Assembly (NCBI GenBank): GCA_023954715.1
Contig: JAGSHD010000003.1
Location: 248,001-312,000 of the forward strand
Length of the DNA stretch: 64,000 nt
DNA from: Candidatus Cloacimonadota bacterium
GTDB lineage: Bacteria > Muiribacteriota > UBA6191
Direction: 5' to 3'
The notes under the pieces are model-generated. The model was not told where the DNA came from, did no database searches, and was given only the letters and a program-made list of their open reading frames with translations. A program made the translations under genes and the position numbers. Of the stretch, positions 28,555-39,300 are shown in pieces (the first letter of the stretch is position 1; the number at the start of each line of letters is the position of its first letter).

Positions 28555-29559
28555 GTGAAACTGAACCGTATCCTTTTATCATTAGGACTAGCAAGTGTAC
28601 TAAGTATCAGCAATGCTATTGCAAGCGATTATTCAACCCTTAGAAATGACCTAGGCAAGTCTTTTCGAAATGGCGGAGACCCGTACATTCAAGAGTATAT
28701 TAAAAAAGATCCTCTAACTCGATATCCAGAGTTACAAAACCAATCGGACAACTTATGGATGTTTGATAACTTCAGATCCTCTACCTTAAAGTGTAGAAAA
28801 GGTGATGTCTTAGCTGATGGAGAAAAGTGTAAAAAAGCAAAAATGAAGATCAACTGGACTTCTGCTTTAGTTGATGTGGAAAAAGTCAAAAAAGTAAGTT
28901 TAGTAATGACTACTTTCAACACCAAAATTGGTCCAGTCAAAATGCAAACCGGTCACGCTCAAATGTTGTTTGAATTTGAAACTGGTGGAGTAATGACTCC
29001 AGAAGGTCCAGTAGACTCTTTAGTTAATAGTTATGAAGGATATAGAGACAAAGGAACAATCTTCAATCCTGTCAAAGGAATGATGAAGTCCTATGATTCA
29101 ATTATGGTATTAGGAAGCCTATCTGATGTTATGTTAAAAGCAATTACAATCTTTAATGGTATTCAAGTTTATGAATTAAACATGAATAAAGATGAAATGA
29201 AGCTTGCATTACAAAATACACTTACTATCTCAACCAATCGAGAAGAGTTAACCAAAGAAAAGTATCATACAACAAGAAACTCTTGCGTAACAAATCAAAT
29301 CAAGATCATCAATTCAGCACTTACTGAAGAACGAAAAATCAAAGAATGGCATAGTTTATTCGGTGTGAGAACATTCAGAACGCTTTATTCTATTTTGCCT
29401 GGTAAAATCCCTAAAACTTTACGTAAAGCCGGTTTAATGAAAAACGAGATTTCTCGAATTGGTAGAGAAAGAATGCTAGAGTTTTATGATGAATATCAAG
29501 CTCAAAAAGAGATAAAGATGCAAAAATTTAGTGTATTTAATGAGTTGTATCAACAATAA
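28555..29559 (+). CDS. Secreted DUF4105/Lnb-like protein
   Basis: 334 residues with signal peptide (LLSLGLASVLSISNAIA, mature from about residue 24). Two motifs recall DUF4105, the thiol-hydrolase-like fold of the Lnb lipoprotein N-acyltransferase: MQTGHAQMLFEFE (His) and YHTTRNSCVTN (Cys), followed by LLP-like ILPGKIPKTLRKAGL, a segment common in that family. The assignment is tentative. I chose GTG at 28555 because GGGAG (28545-28549) precedes it; the frame opens earlier at a TTG (28543). A perfect TATAAT occurs at 28466-28471. A strong terminator follows. Confidence 0.55.
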   Translation: MKLNRILLSLGLASVLSISNAIASDYSTLRNDLGKSFRNGGDPYIQEYIKKDPLTRYPELQNQSDNLWMFDNFRSSTLKCRKGDVLADGEKCKKAKMKINWTSALVDVEKVKKVSLVMTTFNTKIGPVKMQTGHAQMLFEFETGGVMTPEGPVDSLVNSYEGYRDKGTIFNPVKGMMKSYDSIMVLGSLSDVMLKAITIFNGIQVYELNMNKDEMKLALQNTLTISTNREELTKEKYHTTRNSCVTNQIKIINSALTEERKIKEWHSLFGVRTFRTLYSILPGKIPKTLRKAGLMKNEISRIGRERMLEFYDEYQAQKEIKMQKFSVFNELYQQ

Positions 29560-29936
29560 ATTTATGTAAATACTCCTATTATTTCTAAATAATAGTGTTC
29601 AATAAAAGAAAAAGCAGTGAATATTAGTTCATTGCTTTTTCTTTTTGTGTTATTTATAAGGGCTTGGTTTTTTTAAAGCCAAACTTCTATACGTCTTTTG
29701 TTCACCAATAAGTCCTCTGCTTAAAGTAAAGTTTAAGTAAACTTGTTCGTAGGTTATGACCTACATTTTAAGGTGATCCAGTACTTTGGTAATATTTTCA
29801 ATTTGATAATTTATTTCAGTGTGACTGTATTGTTCAGTTCATTAAAGGTAATGATGTTAGAAGCAGTGTTTAAACACACTAATTAGCATACCGCTACCAT
29901 TAATAAAAAAATTGATTAATACTCTAAAGGACAAAC
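29560..29936. other. Long gap upstream of the DEAD-box helicase gene
   Basis: 377 bp with no credible gene. It begins with a strong terminator (29605-29646). Further on are a small hairpin GTAGGT/ACCTAC (29749-29764) and a 12-bp perfect palindrome GTGTTTAAACAC (29866-29877). The remainder probably includes a long 5' leader of the helicase mRNA, as is common for cold-shock helicases, but no cold-box motif was identified. Confidence 0.5.
29605..29646 (+). terminator. Rho-independent terminator
   Basis: AAAAAGCAGTGAA pairs with TTCATTGCTTTTT (13 bp with one G-U pair) around a 6-nt loop TATTAG, followed by CTTTTT. It lies 45 bp after the DUF4105-like gene. The A-rich 5' arm makes it potentially bidirectional. 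Confidence 0.88.
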
Positions 29937-31589
29937 ATGGACGAATCAAATAACAACCCTGACACAATTAACGAACTAGAATTTACAGACCTAGGACTAA
30001 ACGATACCATATTAGATGCTGTAAAGGCTCTAGGATTTGAAAAGCCTAGTTTAATACAATCACAGGCAATTCCAATCGTTTTAGAAGGACATGACGTAGT
30101 TGCTCAGGCTCAAACAGGTACAGGTAAAACAGCAGCATTTGGTTTACCATGTATACAACAAATGAGTGAGGCTCAAACTACACAGATTTTGGTGATTGTT
30201 CCTACTAGAGAGCTATCAATGCAAGTAGCTAAAGCGTTACAATCCTTTGTAAAAGGTCAAGATATTCACGTATTATCAATTTATGGTGGGTCTTCTTATA
30301 AAGGACAATTAGACCCTTTAAGAAGAGGGGTTGAAATCGTTGTAGCAACTCCTGGTAGACTTATGGATTTGCTGAAAAACTATAAGTTACCTAAATTTAC
30401 TCCAAATATGATTATTTTGGATGAAGCTGATGAAATGTTAGATATGGGATTTTTTGAAGACATCGTAGAGATCTTTAAATCACTCACTGAAGAGCGTCAA
30501 ACGTTGTTGTTTTCAGCTACAATGCCTCCCCAAATAAGAAAGCTTGCTAAAACGATCTTGAAAGATCCTGTCGAAGTATCGGTAACTCAGAGTCAAGATC
30601 AAACTATTAATAAAAACATTAAAGAAGTGTATTATGTAGTTAGTGAGAAAGAGAGATACCAAGCTGCCATGCGCGTCTTAAAACATCAAGACCCTACAAA
30701 AGCAATTGTGTTTTGTAAAACTAAAAGAGATGTAGATCAATTAGTCACAAACTTAGTTGCAAATCAGTTCAATGCAAAAGGTCTCCATGGTGATATGAGA
30801 CAAAACTCCAGAAAAGAAGTTATTGATTCTTTTCGTGCTAGTACTACAAATCTTTTAGTGGCTACTGATGTTGCGGCTAGAGGATTAGATATTGAAGACG
30901 TTACCCATATCATAAACTTTCACCTTCCATTTGATGAAGAAAGTTACGTACACAGAATCGGTAGAACAGGCCGAGCTGGTAGAGATGGTACTGCAATTTC
31001 TCTTGTTAATTTAAACGAATTCCGCCAAATTCATAAGCTAAAGAAAAAGTTTGGTAGTACTATGACCCATAGTTTTTTACCTACTCTTACTGAAATGAGA
31101 CAAGATAAGGTAATTAGCTTGATTGATATTATAGCTCAAGAACATGGCGGTAACTTTGCTATGACTAACGCACAAAAACTAGCTGAATTATGCGGAAGCA
31201 TGGATCTAGCTGCTGAAAAGCTTATGTCATACATCATGAAACTTGACAAGTACTCCGGACCAAATTGCATCGGAATCAGAGGACCAAAACTAGAAGAGTT
31301 CTTTGAAAGACTAGAGAATCCGTTTGTTGGTGGCCGTGGTGGCGATGGCGGTGGGCGATCTAGACGACGTCGTGATTCAAGAAGAGGAAACGGCGGCGGT
31401 CGCGGAAACGGCGGCGGTAGAGGCAATGGTGGCGGTAGAAGCGATGGCGGCGGTCGAGGTAATCGTGGTGGAAGAAGCGATGGCGGTGGAAGTGGAAGAC
31501 GATCTTCTGGTGGAAATCGAGATCAAGGATCTAGCGGTGCAGGAAGTTACTCCAAACGTCGATCTTCTTCTTCATTCAAAAAAAGTTAA
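29937..31589 (+). CDS. DEAD-box RNA helicase with RGG-rich tail
   Basis: 550 residues. Complete helicase core: Q motif FEKPSLIQSQAIPI, motif I AQTGTGKT, PTRELS, TPGRL, motif II DEAD, SAT, then FCKTKRD, ATDVAARGLD and HRIGRTGRAGR. After a helical region (about 370-460) comes an Arg/Gly-rich tail (about 465-550) with repeated GGGRGN and GGGRSD units, likely for RNA binding. Probably acts in ribosome assembly or mRNA turnover in the cold, by analogy with DeaD/CsdA and RhlE. The long leader upstream fits cold-shock regulation. AAGGA precedes the ATG. Confidence 0.93.
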   Translation: MDESNNNPDTINELEFTDLGLNDTILDAVKALGFEKPSLIQSQAIPIVLEGHDVVAQAQTGTGKTAAFGLPCIQQMSEAQTTQILVIVPTRELSMQVAKALQSFVKGQDIHVLSIYGGSSYKGQLDPLRRGVEIVVATPGRLMDLLKNYKLPKFTPNMIILDEADEMLDMGFFEDIVEIFKSLTEERQTLLFSATMPPQIRKLAKTILKDPVEVSVTQSQDQTINKNIKEVYYVVSEKERYQAAMRVLKHQDPTKAIVFCKTKRDVDQLVTNLVANQFNAKGLHGDMRQNSRKEVIDSFRASTTNLLVATDVAARGLDIEDVTHIINFHLPFDEESYVHRIGRTGRAGRDGTAISLVNLNEFRQIHKLKKKFGSTMTHSFLPTLTEMRQDKVISLIDIIAQEHGGNFAMTNAQKLAELCGSMDLAAEKLMSYIMKLDKYSGPNCIGIRGPKLEEFFERLENPFVGGRGGDGGGRSRRRRDSRRGNGGGRGNGGGRGNGGGRSDGGGRGNRGGRSDGGGSGRRSSGGNRDQGSSGAGSYSKRRSSSSFKKS

Positions 31590-31602
31590 ATAACAAGTTT
31601 AT

Positions 31603-31632
31603 AGACCACATAAAATTTATGTGGTCTTTTTT
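31603..31632 (+). terminator. Rho-independent terminator after the helicase gene
   Basis: AGACCACATAAA and TTTATGTGGTCT form a near-perfect stem (tip bases serve as the loop), followed by six T. It begins 13 bp after the helicase stop codon. Confidence 0.9.
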
Positions 31633-31643
31633 ATGGGAGATCC

Positions 31644-32219
31644 ATGTTGTTAAAACCATCCATACAAGATCAAGAGTACTCAAGTATTATTTTCACACAA
31701 GAACTTTTAGAAGTACGTGAGTTTGAATCCTGTATATTTAATGCCTCTGATTTTTCAGATTTAGACTTGTCACATATTGACTTTATAGACTGTGATTTTA
31801 TCGGATGTAATCTAAGTAATGTTAAAGTTTTAGATACAAGTTTTCGTAATGTATCCTTTACTGAATGTAAATTAATCGGAACAGACTTTAGTCAAATAAA
31901 ACAGCTCGTTTTGGATTTTCAATTTAATAATTGTAATCTTAGTTTTACAAGCTTTGATAGTATTAAAATGAAAAATACTCGAATAGCGAATTGTTTGTGC
32001 CAAGAAGTAGATTTTAGTTCTGCTGATTTAAGTAATTGTGATTTCTCTTTAAGTGACTTAAATCGAGCGATCTTCCATAGAACATCGTTGATCTCTGCTG
32101 ATCTTTCAACAGCATTTAATTATATAATAGACCCCAACGAAAATCGTGTTAAAAATGCTATATTTTCAAGAGATGGGATACATGGTTTGTTAGAACAATA
32201 CTCTATCACTATAGTGTAG
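31644..32219 (+). CDS. Pentapeptide-repeat protein
   Basis: 191 residues made of A(D/N)LXX-type pentapeptides: DFSDLDLSHIDFIDCDFIGCNL, CKLIGTDFSQ, CQEVDFSSADLSNCDFSLSDL, ending with IIDPNENRVKNAIFSRDG, a common C-terminal cap in YjbI-like family members. Such proteins fold as right-handed quadrilateral beta helices; Qnr and MfpA relatives protect DNA gyrase, but most have unknown roles and nothing here proves gyrase binding. Strong GGGAGA before the ATG. It sits just after the helicase terminator and converges with the exporter island. Confidence 0.88.
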   Translation: MLLKPSIQDQEYSSIIFTQELLEVREFESCIFNASDFSDLDLSHIDFIDCDFIGCNLSNVKVLDTSFRNVSFTECKLIGTDFSQIKQLVLDFQFNNCNLSFTSFDSIKMKNTRIANCLCQEVDFSSADLSNCDFSLSDLNRAIFHRTSLISADLSTAFNYIIDPNENRVKNAIFSRDGIHGLLEQYSITIV

Positions 32220-32278
32220 TCCATCTCATATAAATTATATATGCCTGAGTAGAACCGCTCACGGAGTGTTTTAAGATA

Positions 32279-35164
32279 CTAAGTTTCTGTATCGATAGAG
32301 TGATTCATTAGATGGTAGTAAAGATCCTTATTATCTAAAAGTGTCTGATAGTGTCCAAACTCTCTTACATGGCCTGAGTCTAGTACCAATATTTGATCAA
32401 ATTGTTTACTAATATCAAGCTTATGGGTAGCTAGTAAAATAGTTTGCTCGGTAAAATGAGAAAATATATTATTGACTATGGTCTTTTCTGTATCAGCATC
32501 TATTGCTGAGAAAATTTCATCTAATATTATAATGGATGGGCTTTGTAAAAATAGATTTGCTAACATTAAACGTTGTTTTTGGCCTCTACTAAGATTAGAT
32601 GCACTGGAATCGATGTAGGTATCATATCCTTTTGGTAGGTCAGCAATAAAAGCATGACAACATGATAATTTAGCCACTTTAATGATTTCTTCCATTGGTA
32701 CCAAAACTGAATTTTTAGTAATACAATCTCTTATAGTCCCCTTAAATACAAATGAATCTTGAGACACTTGAACAATTTGTTGTCTAAGATTACGCAGATT
32801 AAGGTCACTGACCTCAAAACCGTCGTAATGGATGGTTCCTGTGTTTAAAGGATAAAGTACGCTCATTAAACTAAATAATGTAGATTTGCCGCTACCACTC
32901 CGACCTACGATAGCTATGTTTTGCCCGCCATCTATCTTCAAATTAAAATTTTGTAAAACATTAATATTTGGAGCACTTTCATAGCGGAATGAAAGGTTTT
33001 CTATCTGTATATTCCCTCTAAATTTTTGAACGTCAATGCGTTCTGAACTTGCTATAGTTTCGCTAGGGGATTCAAATATATCTTGTACACGCTCCATTGC
33101 ACTCTTGGTAAACTCTAGTTCATCCCAATTTTCAACTAATGATAAAATACTTTTATTAAGGCAAGCTGACATTATAGAAAAGGCTAAAAGATCACCAATG
33201 CTTAATTGACGTAAAATTACAAACTGAAAACCAATCAAAACAATTAGTAAATTTAAAAAATGATGCATAAAGTTTGCGATACTACTAACAAAAGTAGAAT
33301 AACTTAATCCCTTTAAATAAGAATTATAAAACTTTACTTGTAGGTTTTCCCATTTCCAACGAATAGCATTCTGTAAGTTTAATAGTTTTATTGTTTTGAA
33401 TCCGTTTAATATTTCTACCGTAAAACTCTGAACAGAACTAGACTTTTGAAAAATTTCTGTATTTACGGCATTCATTTTTGGACTTAAAATACGCAAAAAT
33501 ACTATATTCAAAACAATCATTAGCGTTATTAAGGAGCTTAGCTCCCAAGAAAAATAAAACATAACTCCTAAATAAAGTATGGTAGTCGTGGCATCAAGAA
33601 TAATCTGAAGTCCATCTTGAGTCAGAAATTTAGATATACGATCACTTTCTTGAAAACGAGTTAAAATATCACCCGCTTTATGTGAGTTAAAAAACTGAAT
33701 CGGTAAACTCAAAACTTGAGTAAAAAAATCCTTCATAATATGAAGCTTAACTCTTAGACCAAAATGAGAAATTAACTTGAAGCGGATAAACTCCAAATAA
33801 AATTGAGATACTACCAACGCTATCACTACAGCAAATATAGTATCTAACCAATCCAAGTTTTGTTCAATGATCGTCACATCAACAACAAACTTTGCAAATA
33901 AAGGAACACTTAAACTTAAAGTCTGTATTGTTATGCTGGCTAGAGTGATCAGAATGATTTGCCAAAAATACGGTTTTAAATACTCTAAATAATGTGTTGA
34001 AGTAGGTAAACGATTATTAAAATTAGGAAAGCTCTGTCCGGGAGCAAGGGTAAGTGTATAACCATTGAAATGTTCTGCAAAGTCCTTTTCATTGATAGAT
34101 AATTTACCTAACGCCGGATCGGCCACTAAAAATCTTTGATTTTTGTAGCCGTATACAACGATCCAATGATTCGATTTATAATTAATTATACAAGGGGCTG
34201 TTATGGTTTTCAAATCGACTATTGTCAGATACATGCTCTCACAAATGAAACCTAAAGATTGAGCACAAGATTGTAAGTTTTCAAGAGAAGAACCTGCATC
34301 ATTTTTGTTTAGAAGGGAACTTAAAAACAAACGAGTGGGGTATGAATGGTAATAGTCACAAATCATTAATAAGCAAGCATCACCACAATCGTTGCTATTA
34401 CTTTGAAAATAGTGGGTAAAATTGCTTTTTTTACGAACATTTACAGTTTTTTGAAGGTTTAGTCTTTTTGATTGCGGTGCAACTTCCACAGGTATAGCTG
34501 GCTCTGAATAGGGAGTATTGGAATTATCAGTAAAAAAGCGAAACTTACTATTTTGTTGAGCTAGTATGGATGGTTCCTCATCCAAGGCTGGTAGTTTAAA
34601 ACTTTCACCACGATTTAAAGTAATCGCTTTATCGCATTGATTTATAATCAGTCTTCCACTCAATAGCAGTAAACTATGATGCTTTGGAATATCTGTACAA
34701 AGTTGCCCTTCACTAAGCAATTGACTTGCTTGAAAATGTACTGATGGATACAATTTTTGTGATCGATAATCATCAAATGATTGACTAATATCAGTATTTT
34801 TACTTGATAAGCAAAATTCAATAAGGGCTAGAGGATCGATTTCAAGTAACACGACTTCGCTAGAAGCGACGATCAAATCATATTTTGATACACAGATATT
34901 AGTTAAACTTTCTACACCATATTGATCTTTATTACTGAGTGTTTTTAAGGTTTTATCGTGGTGTAGCGATTGAGCTGATCGTTGTTCAATTGAACCAGAA
35001 ACAATTACTAGCATAGACTTAACTAGGTCACCATTATGTATTATATGCTGACCTAAACGATATTCACGAATAGATATGACAGAAGATACTCGTTGTAACT
35101 GATCATGAGTCAGATTTTGAAAGAACTCCTGATGGGATAAATATTCTAGACTTAGTTCGTTCAC
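32279..35164 (-). CDS. C39-peptidase ABC exporter with cyclic-nucleotide-binding domain (active peptidase)
   Basis: 961 residues. Order: cyclic-nucleotide-binding fold (about 10-120), a second, degenerate cupin-like segment (about 140-215), C39 peptidase (about 248-385), six-helix exporter domain (about 395-680) and ABC ATPase (about 715-955). The C39 triad is intact: Cys260 in NDCGDAC, His333 in NHWIVVYG, Asp349 in ADPALG. ATPase motifs: Walker A Lys760 in GRSGSGKST, signature LSRGQ, Walker B IIILDEIF, H-loop His914. Such PCAT proteins cut after a double glycine and export the mature peptide. Starts with GTG overlapping the hlyD-like stop by one base (TAGTG). Probable cargo is the peptide at 42647. 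Confidence 0.9.
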   Translation of the reverse strand: MNELSLEYLSHQEFFQNLTHDQLQRVSSVISIREYRLGQHIIHNGDLVKSMLVIVSGSIEQRSAQSLHHDKTLKTLSNKDQYGVESLTNICVSKYDLIVASSEVVLLEIDPLALIEFCLSSKNTDISQSFDDYRSQKLYPSVHFQASQLLSEGQLCTDIPKHHSLLLLSGRLIINQCDKAITLNRGESFKLPALDEEPSILAQQNSKFRFFTDNSNTPYSEPAIPVEVAPQSKRLNLQKTVNVRKKSNFTHYFQSNSNDCGDACLLMICDYYHSYPTRLFLSSLLNKNDAGSSLENLQSCAQSLGFICESMYLTIVDLKTITAPCIINYKSNHWIVVYGYKNQRFLVADPALGKLSINEKDFAEHFNGYTLTLAPGQSFPNFNNRLPTSTHYLEYLKPYFWQIILITLASITIQTLSLSVPLFAKFVVDVTIIEQNLDWLDTIFAVVIALVVSQFYLEFIRFKLISHFGLRVKLHIMKDFFTQVLSLPIQFFNSHKAGDILTRFQESDRISKFLTQDGLQIILDATTTILYLGVMFYFSWELSSLITLMIVLNIVFLRILSPKMNAVNTEIFQKSSSVQSFTVEILNGFKTIKLLNLQNAIRWKWENLQVKFYNSYLKGLSYSTFVSSIANFMHHFLNLLIVLIGFQFVILRQLSIGDLLAFSIMSACLNKSILSLVENWDELEFTKSAMERVQDIFESPSETIASSERIDVQKFRGNIQIENLSFRYESAPNINVLQNFNLKIDGGQNIAIVGRSGSGKSTLFSLMSVLYPLNTGTIHYDGFEVSDLNLRNLRQQIVQVSQDSFVFKGTIRDCITKNSVLVPMEEIIKVAKLSCCHAFIADLPKGYDTYIDSSASNLSRGQKQRLMLANLFLQSPSIIILDEIFSAIDADTEKTIVNNIFSHFTEQTILLATHKLDISKQFDQILVLDSGHVREFGHYQTLLDNKDLYYHLMNHSIDTET

Positions 35165-36294
35165 TAAATCTCTCCAACACTATGTTTTATCTTCAAAAAG
35201 AAATTGATTACGGCTTGCTTCTTAGTAAGAATCTCGATGTCACATAATAAACCGGGGTACATATTGATTTGCGTATTGTCAATCGATAACTCTGTTTTGT
35301 CGGCTTGGATTTCCACAACAAAATGTCCAGCATCACCTAGATCAGGAGAGATTTTAGAAATAACCCCAGACAAAACACCAAATTTTTGATATGGATAAGA
35401 CTTTACTTTTATATAAACTTTGTTGCCAAGATCAATCAGATGTATATGAGCAGAAGGAACTTTAGCGTGAACAATTAAACTAGCAGAACTAGGCAATACT
35501 CTTGCCACAATTTGACCATTTGTAATCGTCTGATTGTTTTTGTTACTTAAATCTATGACTACGCCAGATTGAGGGGATTTAATATACGAATTATAGATTT
35601 TATCTTGTAAAAGTTGTAAATTATTTTGATAAGTATTTAAGATAGACTTGGCATCGTCTAATTCAAGTTGTAGCTTCATAGCAACATTATTTAAATTGGA
35701 TAAGACTTGTTTTTTTTCGATCTCTAGAAGTTCTATAGTTATTTGATCACTCGTAGTAACTGTACGATTCAAATGGGATAAACGAATATGAATCTTTAGC
35801 AGTTTGGATATAAAATCGTTCACATGTGGGTTTTCAATAACAACACTTTGATAAGAACTAATCATGTTAAAGTTTCTATCAATTTTATTAAGAATACGCT
35901 CACCCTGTTGTAGGTTTTTGATTGTATGTTTTAATAAAAAGATCTTCTTTTTTAATAGTTTCGGATTATCTGTACCCAATATAGGTTCAACAACAAAGAT
36001 ATCCATATCTTTTGTAATCTTATCGCCGACTTTAACCAGAGTTTTTGATATATTACAGTCATAGTCAGCTATTACAGCAATACTAGAGTCTTTTGAAATA
36101 AATTTGCCATGCGCATAGATCACTCGTTGTGTATCAAAAACAAATAAAAATATAATGAGACAAAAGCAAAAGCTTGCTATCACAAATACAGGCGCACGGT
36201 AATATAGTTGAGGGATCTCATCCAATATGGATGAATAAGTATCCGTCCCGATACGAGCAGGGACCGCTATTTTCTCTTCGTTAGAATCACTCAT
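35164..36294 (-). CDS. HlyD-family membrane-fusion protein
   Basis: 376 residues. A single N-terminal membrane helix (about 34-53), then a lipoyl-like half motif, a coiled-coil hairpin (about 110-225), the second lipoyl half (SYIKSPQSGVVIDL) and a beta-barrel domain. Periplasmic adaptors of this family join an inner-membrane ABC exporter to an outer-membrane channel. It lies between the two ABC exporters: 7 bp after one and overlapping the start of the other by one base. No TolC-like gene is in the window, so the outer channel must be encoded elsewhere. Confidence 0.9.
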   Translation of the reverse strand: MSDSNEEKIAVPARIGTDTYSSILDEIPQLYYRAPVFVIASFCFCLIIFLFVFDTQRVIYAHGKFISKDSSIAVIADYDCNISKTLVKVGDKITKDMDIFVVEPILGTDNPKLLKKKIFLLKHTIKNLQQGERILNKIDRNFNMISSYQSVVIENPHVNDFISKLLKIHIRLSHLNRTVTTSDQITIELLEIEKKQVLSNLNNVAMKLQLELDDAKSILNTYQNNLQLLQDKIYNSYIKSPQSGVVIDLSNKNNQTITNGQIVARVLPSSASLIVHAKVPSAHIHLIDLGNKVYIKVKSYPYQKFGVLSGVISKISPDLGDAGHFVVEIQADKTELSIDNTQINMYPGLLCDIEILTKKQAVINFFLKIKHSVGEI

Positions 36295-36301
36295 AATTAA
36301 T

Positions 36302-39300
36302 TTATAGTTCCTTACAAAATTGATGGTAATACATATCTTTGTTATTTTGAAGTTGTTGGTGAGTACCCGATTCTACCAACCTCCCAAAGTGCAGTACATA
36401 GATTCGATCACTTGTTTGAATATTCTTGCGGTTACTTCCGATGTATATTAGGGTTTTACCTTTCATAATGTTATTGAGATTGGAAAATACCTTAGACTCA
36501 GACTCAGGATCAAGAGCTGATAAAGCCTCATCAAGAATAAGAACTTGAGGAGACATTAAAATAGCTCGAGCAAGAGCAATTTTTTGTAATTGTCCGGTAC
36601 TTAGTTTAACACCTTGTTCGCCAATAATAGTGTTATATTTGTTAGGAAGCTTCTGAATAAACTCATGGGCTAGGGTTAAGGATGAGGCTGCAATAATTTT
36701 ATCAAAATCAATTTCTTTTGCGGCAATACTGAGGTTCTCTCTGATTGTTCCTGAAAAAACCCAACTTTCTGACTCAACCAAACAAATTTGCTGTCGAATT
36801 GCCTGTGCATCGATGGACAGTATATCCCTTTGATCCAGTAAAATTGCTCCTGAATGAGCTTCATACAGTTTGGATATAAGTTGTACTAAGGTAGATTTAC
36901 CAGATCCGCTACGACCAACAAGAGAAACGTGCTCTCCGCTACCTATGTTTAATGAAACATCTTGGATAGTCTTTTTGTATGAACTAGGATCGAACTGAAA
37001 ATTAACATCTACTAAAGAGATATGACCATCAAGAGTATGAAGATTTGTAAAACTAGGAGAAAACTCACTCGATAATTCAAAAACCTCAGAAATCCGCTTC
37101 AAAGAGTTTTTAATTTCCAAAAATTCATCCCAAATTCTACCCAAGTCCTTTAGTGGAATTAATATAAACGCTAAACAAGCATAATAAAGTAAAAATCCAC
37201 CGGTAGAAATCTCATTGTTAAGAACTAAATAAGGGCCCATGTAAAGACAATAAATAAAGCACAAATTACTTAATAGACTAAAAGATAGAGTTAAGATAGA
37301 ATTTAGCTCATAAGCTTTGTATCTTTGGGTTTCGGTCTCATAAAAATGTCCTAGTCCATTACGAAAAAATATTCGCTCACTTGCATCTATTTTTATTGTC
37401 TTAATTCCGTTTAGAAGATCAATGATAAATGTTTCTTGATTATTACGAGTATTGAAACTGAGGCTTTCTTGTCTTCGAATCAAAGGACTTAAAATGATGA
37501 AAAATAATAAAAATGTAACTAAAAAAACTAGTATAGTAGTACTCAATGTTGGATGAATTGCGAATAATACAAGTAGATATACAAATATAGAAAAGGAATC
37601 ACTGAGTACATTGATACTATTGTTAGATACTAAGGATAATAACTTTTCATTTTCGTTGATCCGTGAACTAAGATCACCAACTTGCATCTTATTTTGTTCT
37701 TTCATGTTCAAACTTAAAATATAGTGAAAAAACTTCAAGGTGATAGAGTTACTTACTTTCCGCATAGTATGTAAAACAATATTAGCTCGTAGAAAATATG
37801 CGAAGCACTGAAAAGACATAACAGTTAGACCTATTAAAACAATACTGTTAAATAGATAATGATCTTTATACACCAAAACTTCATCCATTAAGACACTAAC
37901 TGCAAATGGTCCAAAAAGGCTGAGTATATGTATAAACATACTCATTACGATCATACCAAGTAAAAGAGTAAGGTATGGACGAAAGATACCCAGACAATAA
38001 TTAAAAAGGGTTTGATCTTTGCTTAAATTAGGTGCGCTACGTAAAGAAATCATTTTTTGATTCCACAAACTAAAAAACTCACCAACTGGGTAATGGATCA
38101 AACCTTTTTGGGGATCACACACAATGGCACCTGTATCATCAAAACTATATAAAACATGGAGCATACCGTTGCTATCTTCAATAATCGCGGGTAATAGGGT
38201 TTGAGATAATTTATTCTTATCCACGTATAAAGAACGCGTTAAAATATCAAGATGCTCTAATTTATGTGAGATGGAAGAGAGTGTCTCAATTTTGTTGGAT
38301 AAAATTTGCTGATCAACTAATTGATCAATAGAATAATTTATATGTAAGCTAGCTGCTACCATAGAAATACAACAGACACCATTCATGAGAGCGCTTTGAG
38401 ATTCCACACAATAAAATTTTCTTGCTTTATAGTCTGATTTCAAGCTTTTATAGCTCGATGTTAATAAAGACTCAATGTCAGCATACTTATGCGAAGCATC
38501 ACCTTGAGCTAAAAGAGTTTCTTCTTGCATTAAACGATACGTAGCTTGTTTATTTAAAAGTTTTTCTACATTAGGAGATTTCTCGGTAATAGAAACAAAC
38601 TGATCTCTACTTAGCTTGAGTAGCTCTGTGTCTTCGGTAGCTAATGCTGCTGCAGATCGAGGTCTTGAATAAAGCAAGGACATTTCACCAATTAGCACAC
38701 CGGGTCGTATAATAGCAATTAAAGTGTCCTTAGAACTCTGTTTTACAATTTTGACTTTACCTTTACGAATAATGAAGGCCGCATCTCCAGGGTCATTTTC
38801 TTCGAACAGAAACTGGCCTTCTTTTAGAGAAACTCGTTGCACTGAATCTAAAAGTAGTTTGCTATCCTTGGGGTTTAAACTAGAAAAAACCTGTAAGGTA
38901 CGTAAAAAGTTAACCTCATCGTGCAGTTGAATCCTTTGTTGAATCAACTGATGAAACTCATCATATTTAGAAATTAGCTGATGAAATACTTGTGCAGGAA
39001 TTTTTAATACGATTACAGTACTAGAGGCTCGAATTGTCTTACTAATCTCTTTGTTAAGAAGAAGAGACTCCTCTCCAAAACTATCTCCCTTTTGTAAGGT
39101 AGCTAAGGTAATAGCTTTGTCTGGCCCTGAGTCATCTAAAACTCTACATTTACCCGAGTATACTACAAAGAAGCCCTGTGCCTTATCTCCCGCTTTAAGG
39201 ATGATGTCGCCTAAAGAAAAAGAATATACTTGAAAAGTATCAGCAATTTTCTGAATCTCATCATTTGGAATGATATTTAACAAATCATTTTGATTTAGAG

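Noticed and set aside
31136..31593. Open frames on both strands over the RGG tail of the helicase
   Set aside because: Shadows of a repetitive Gly/Arg coding segment; products are Pro-rich or Ala/Val-rich low complexity.
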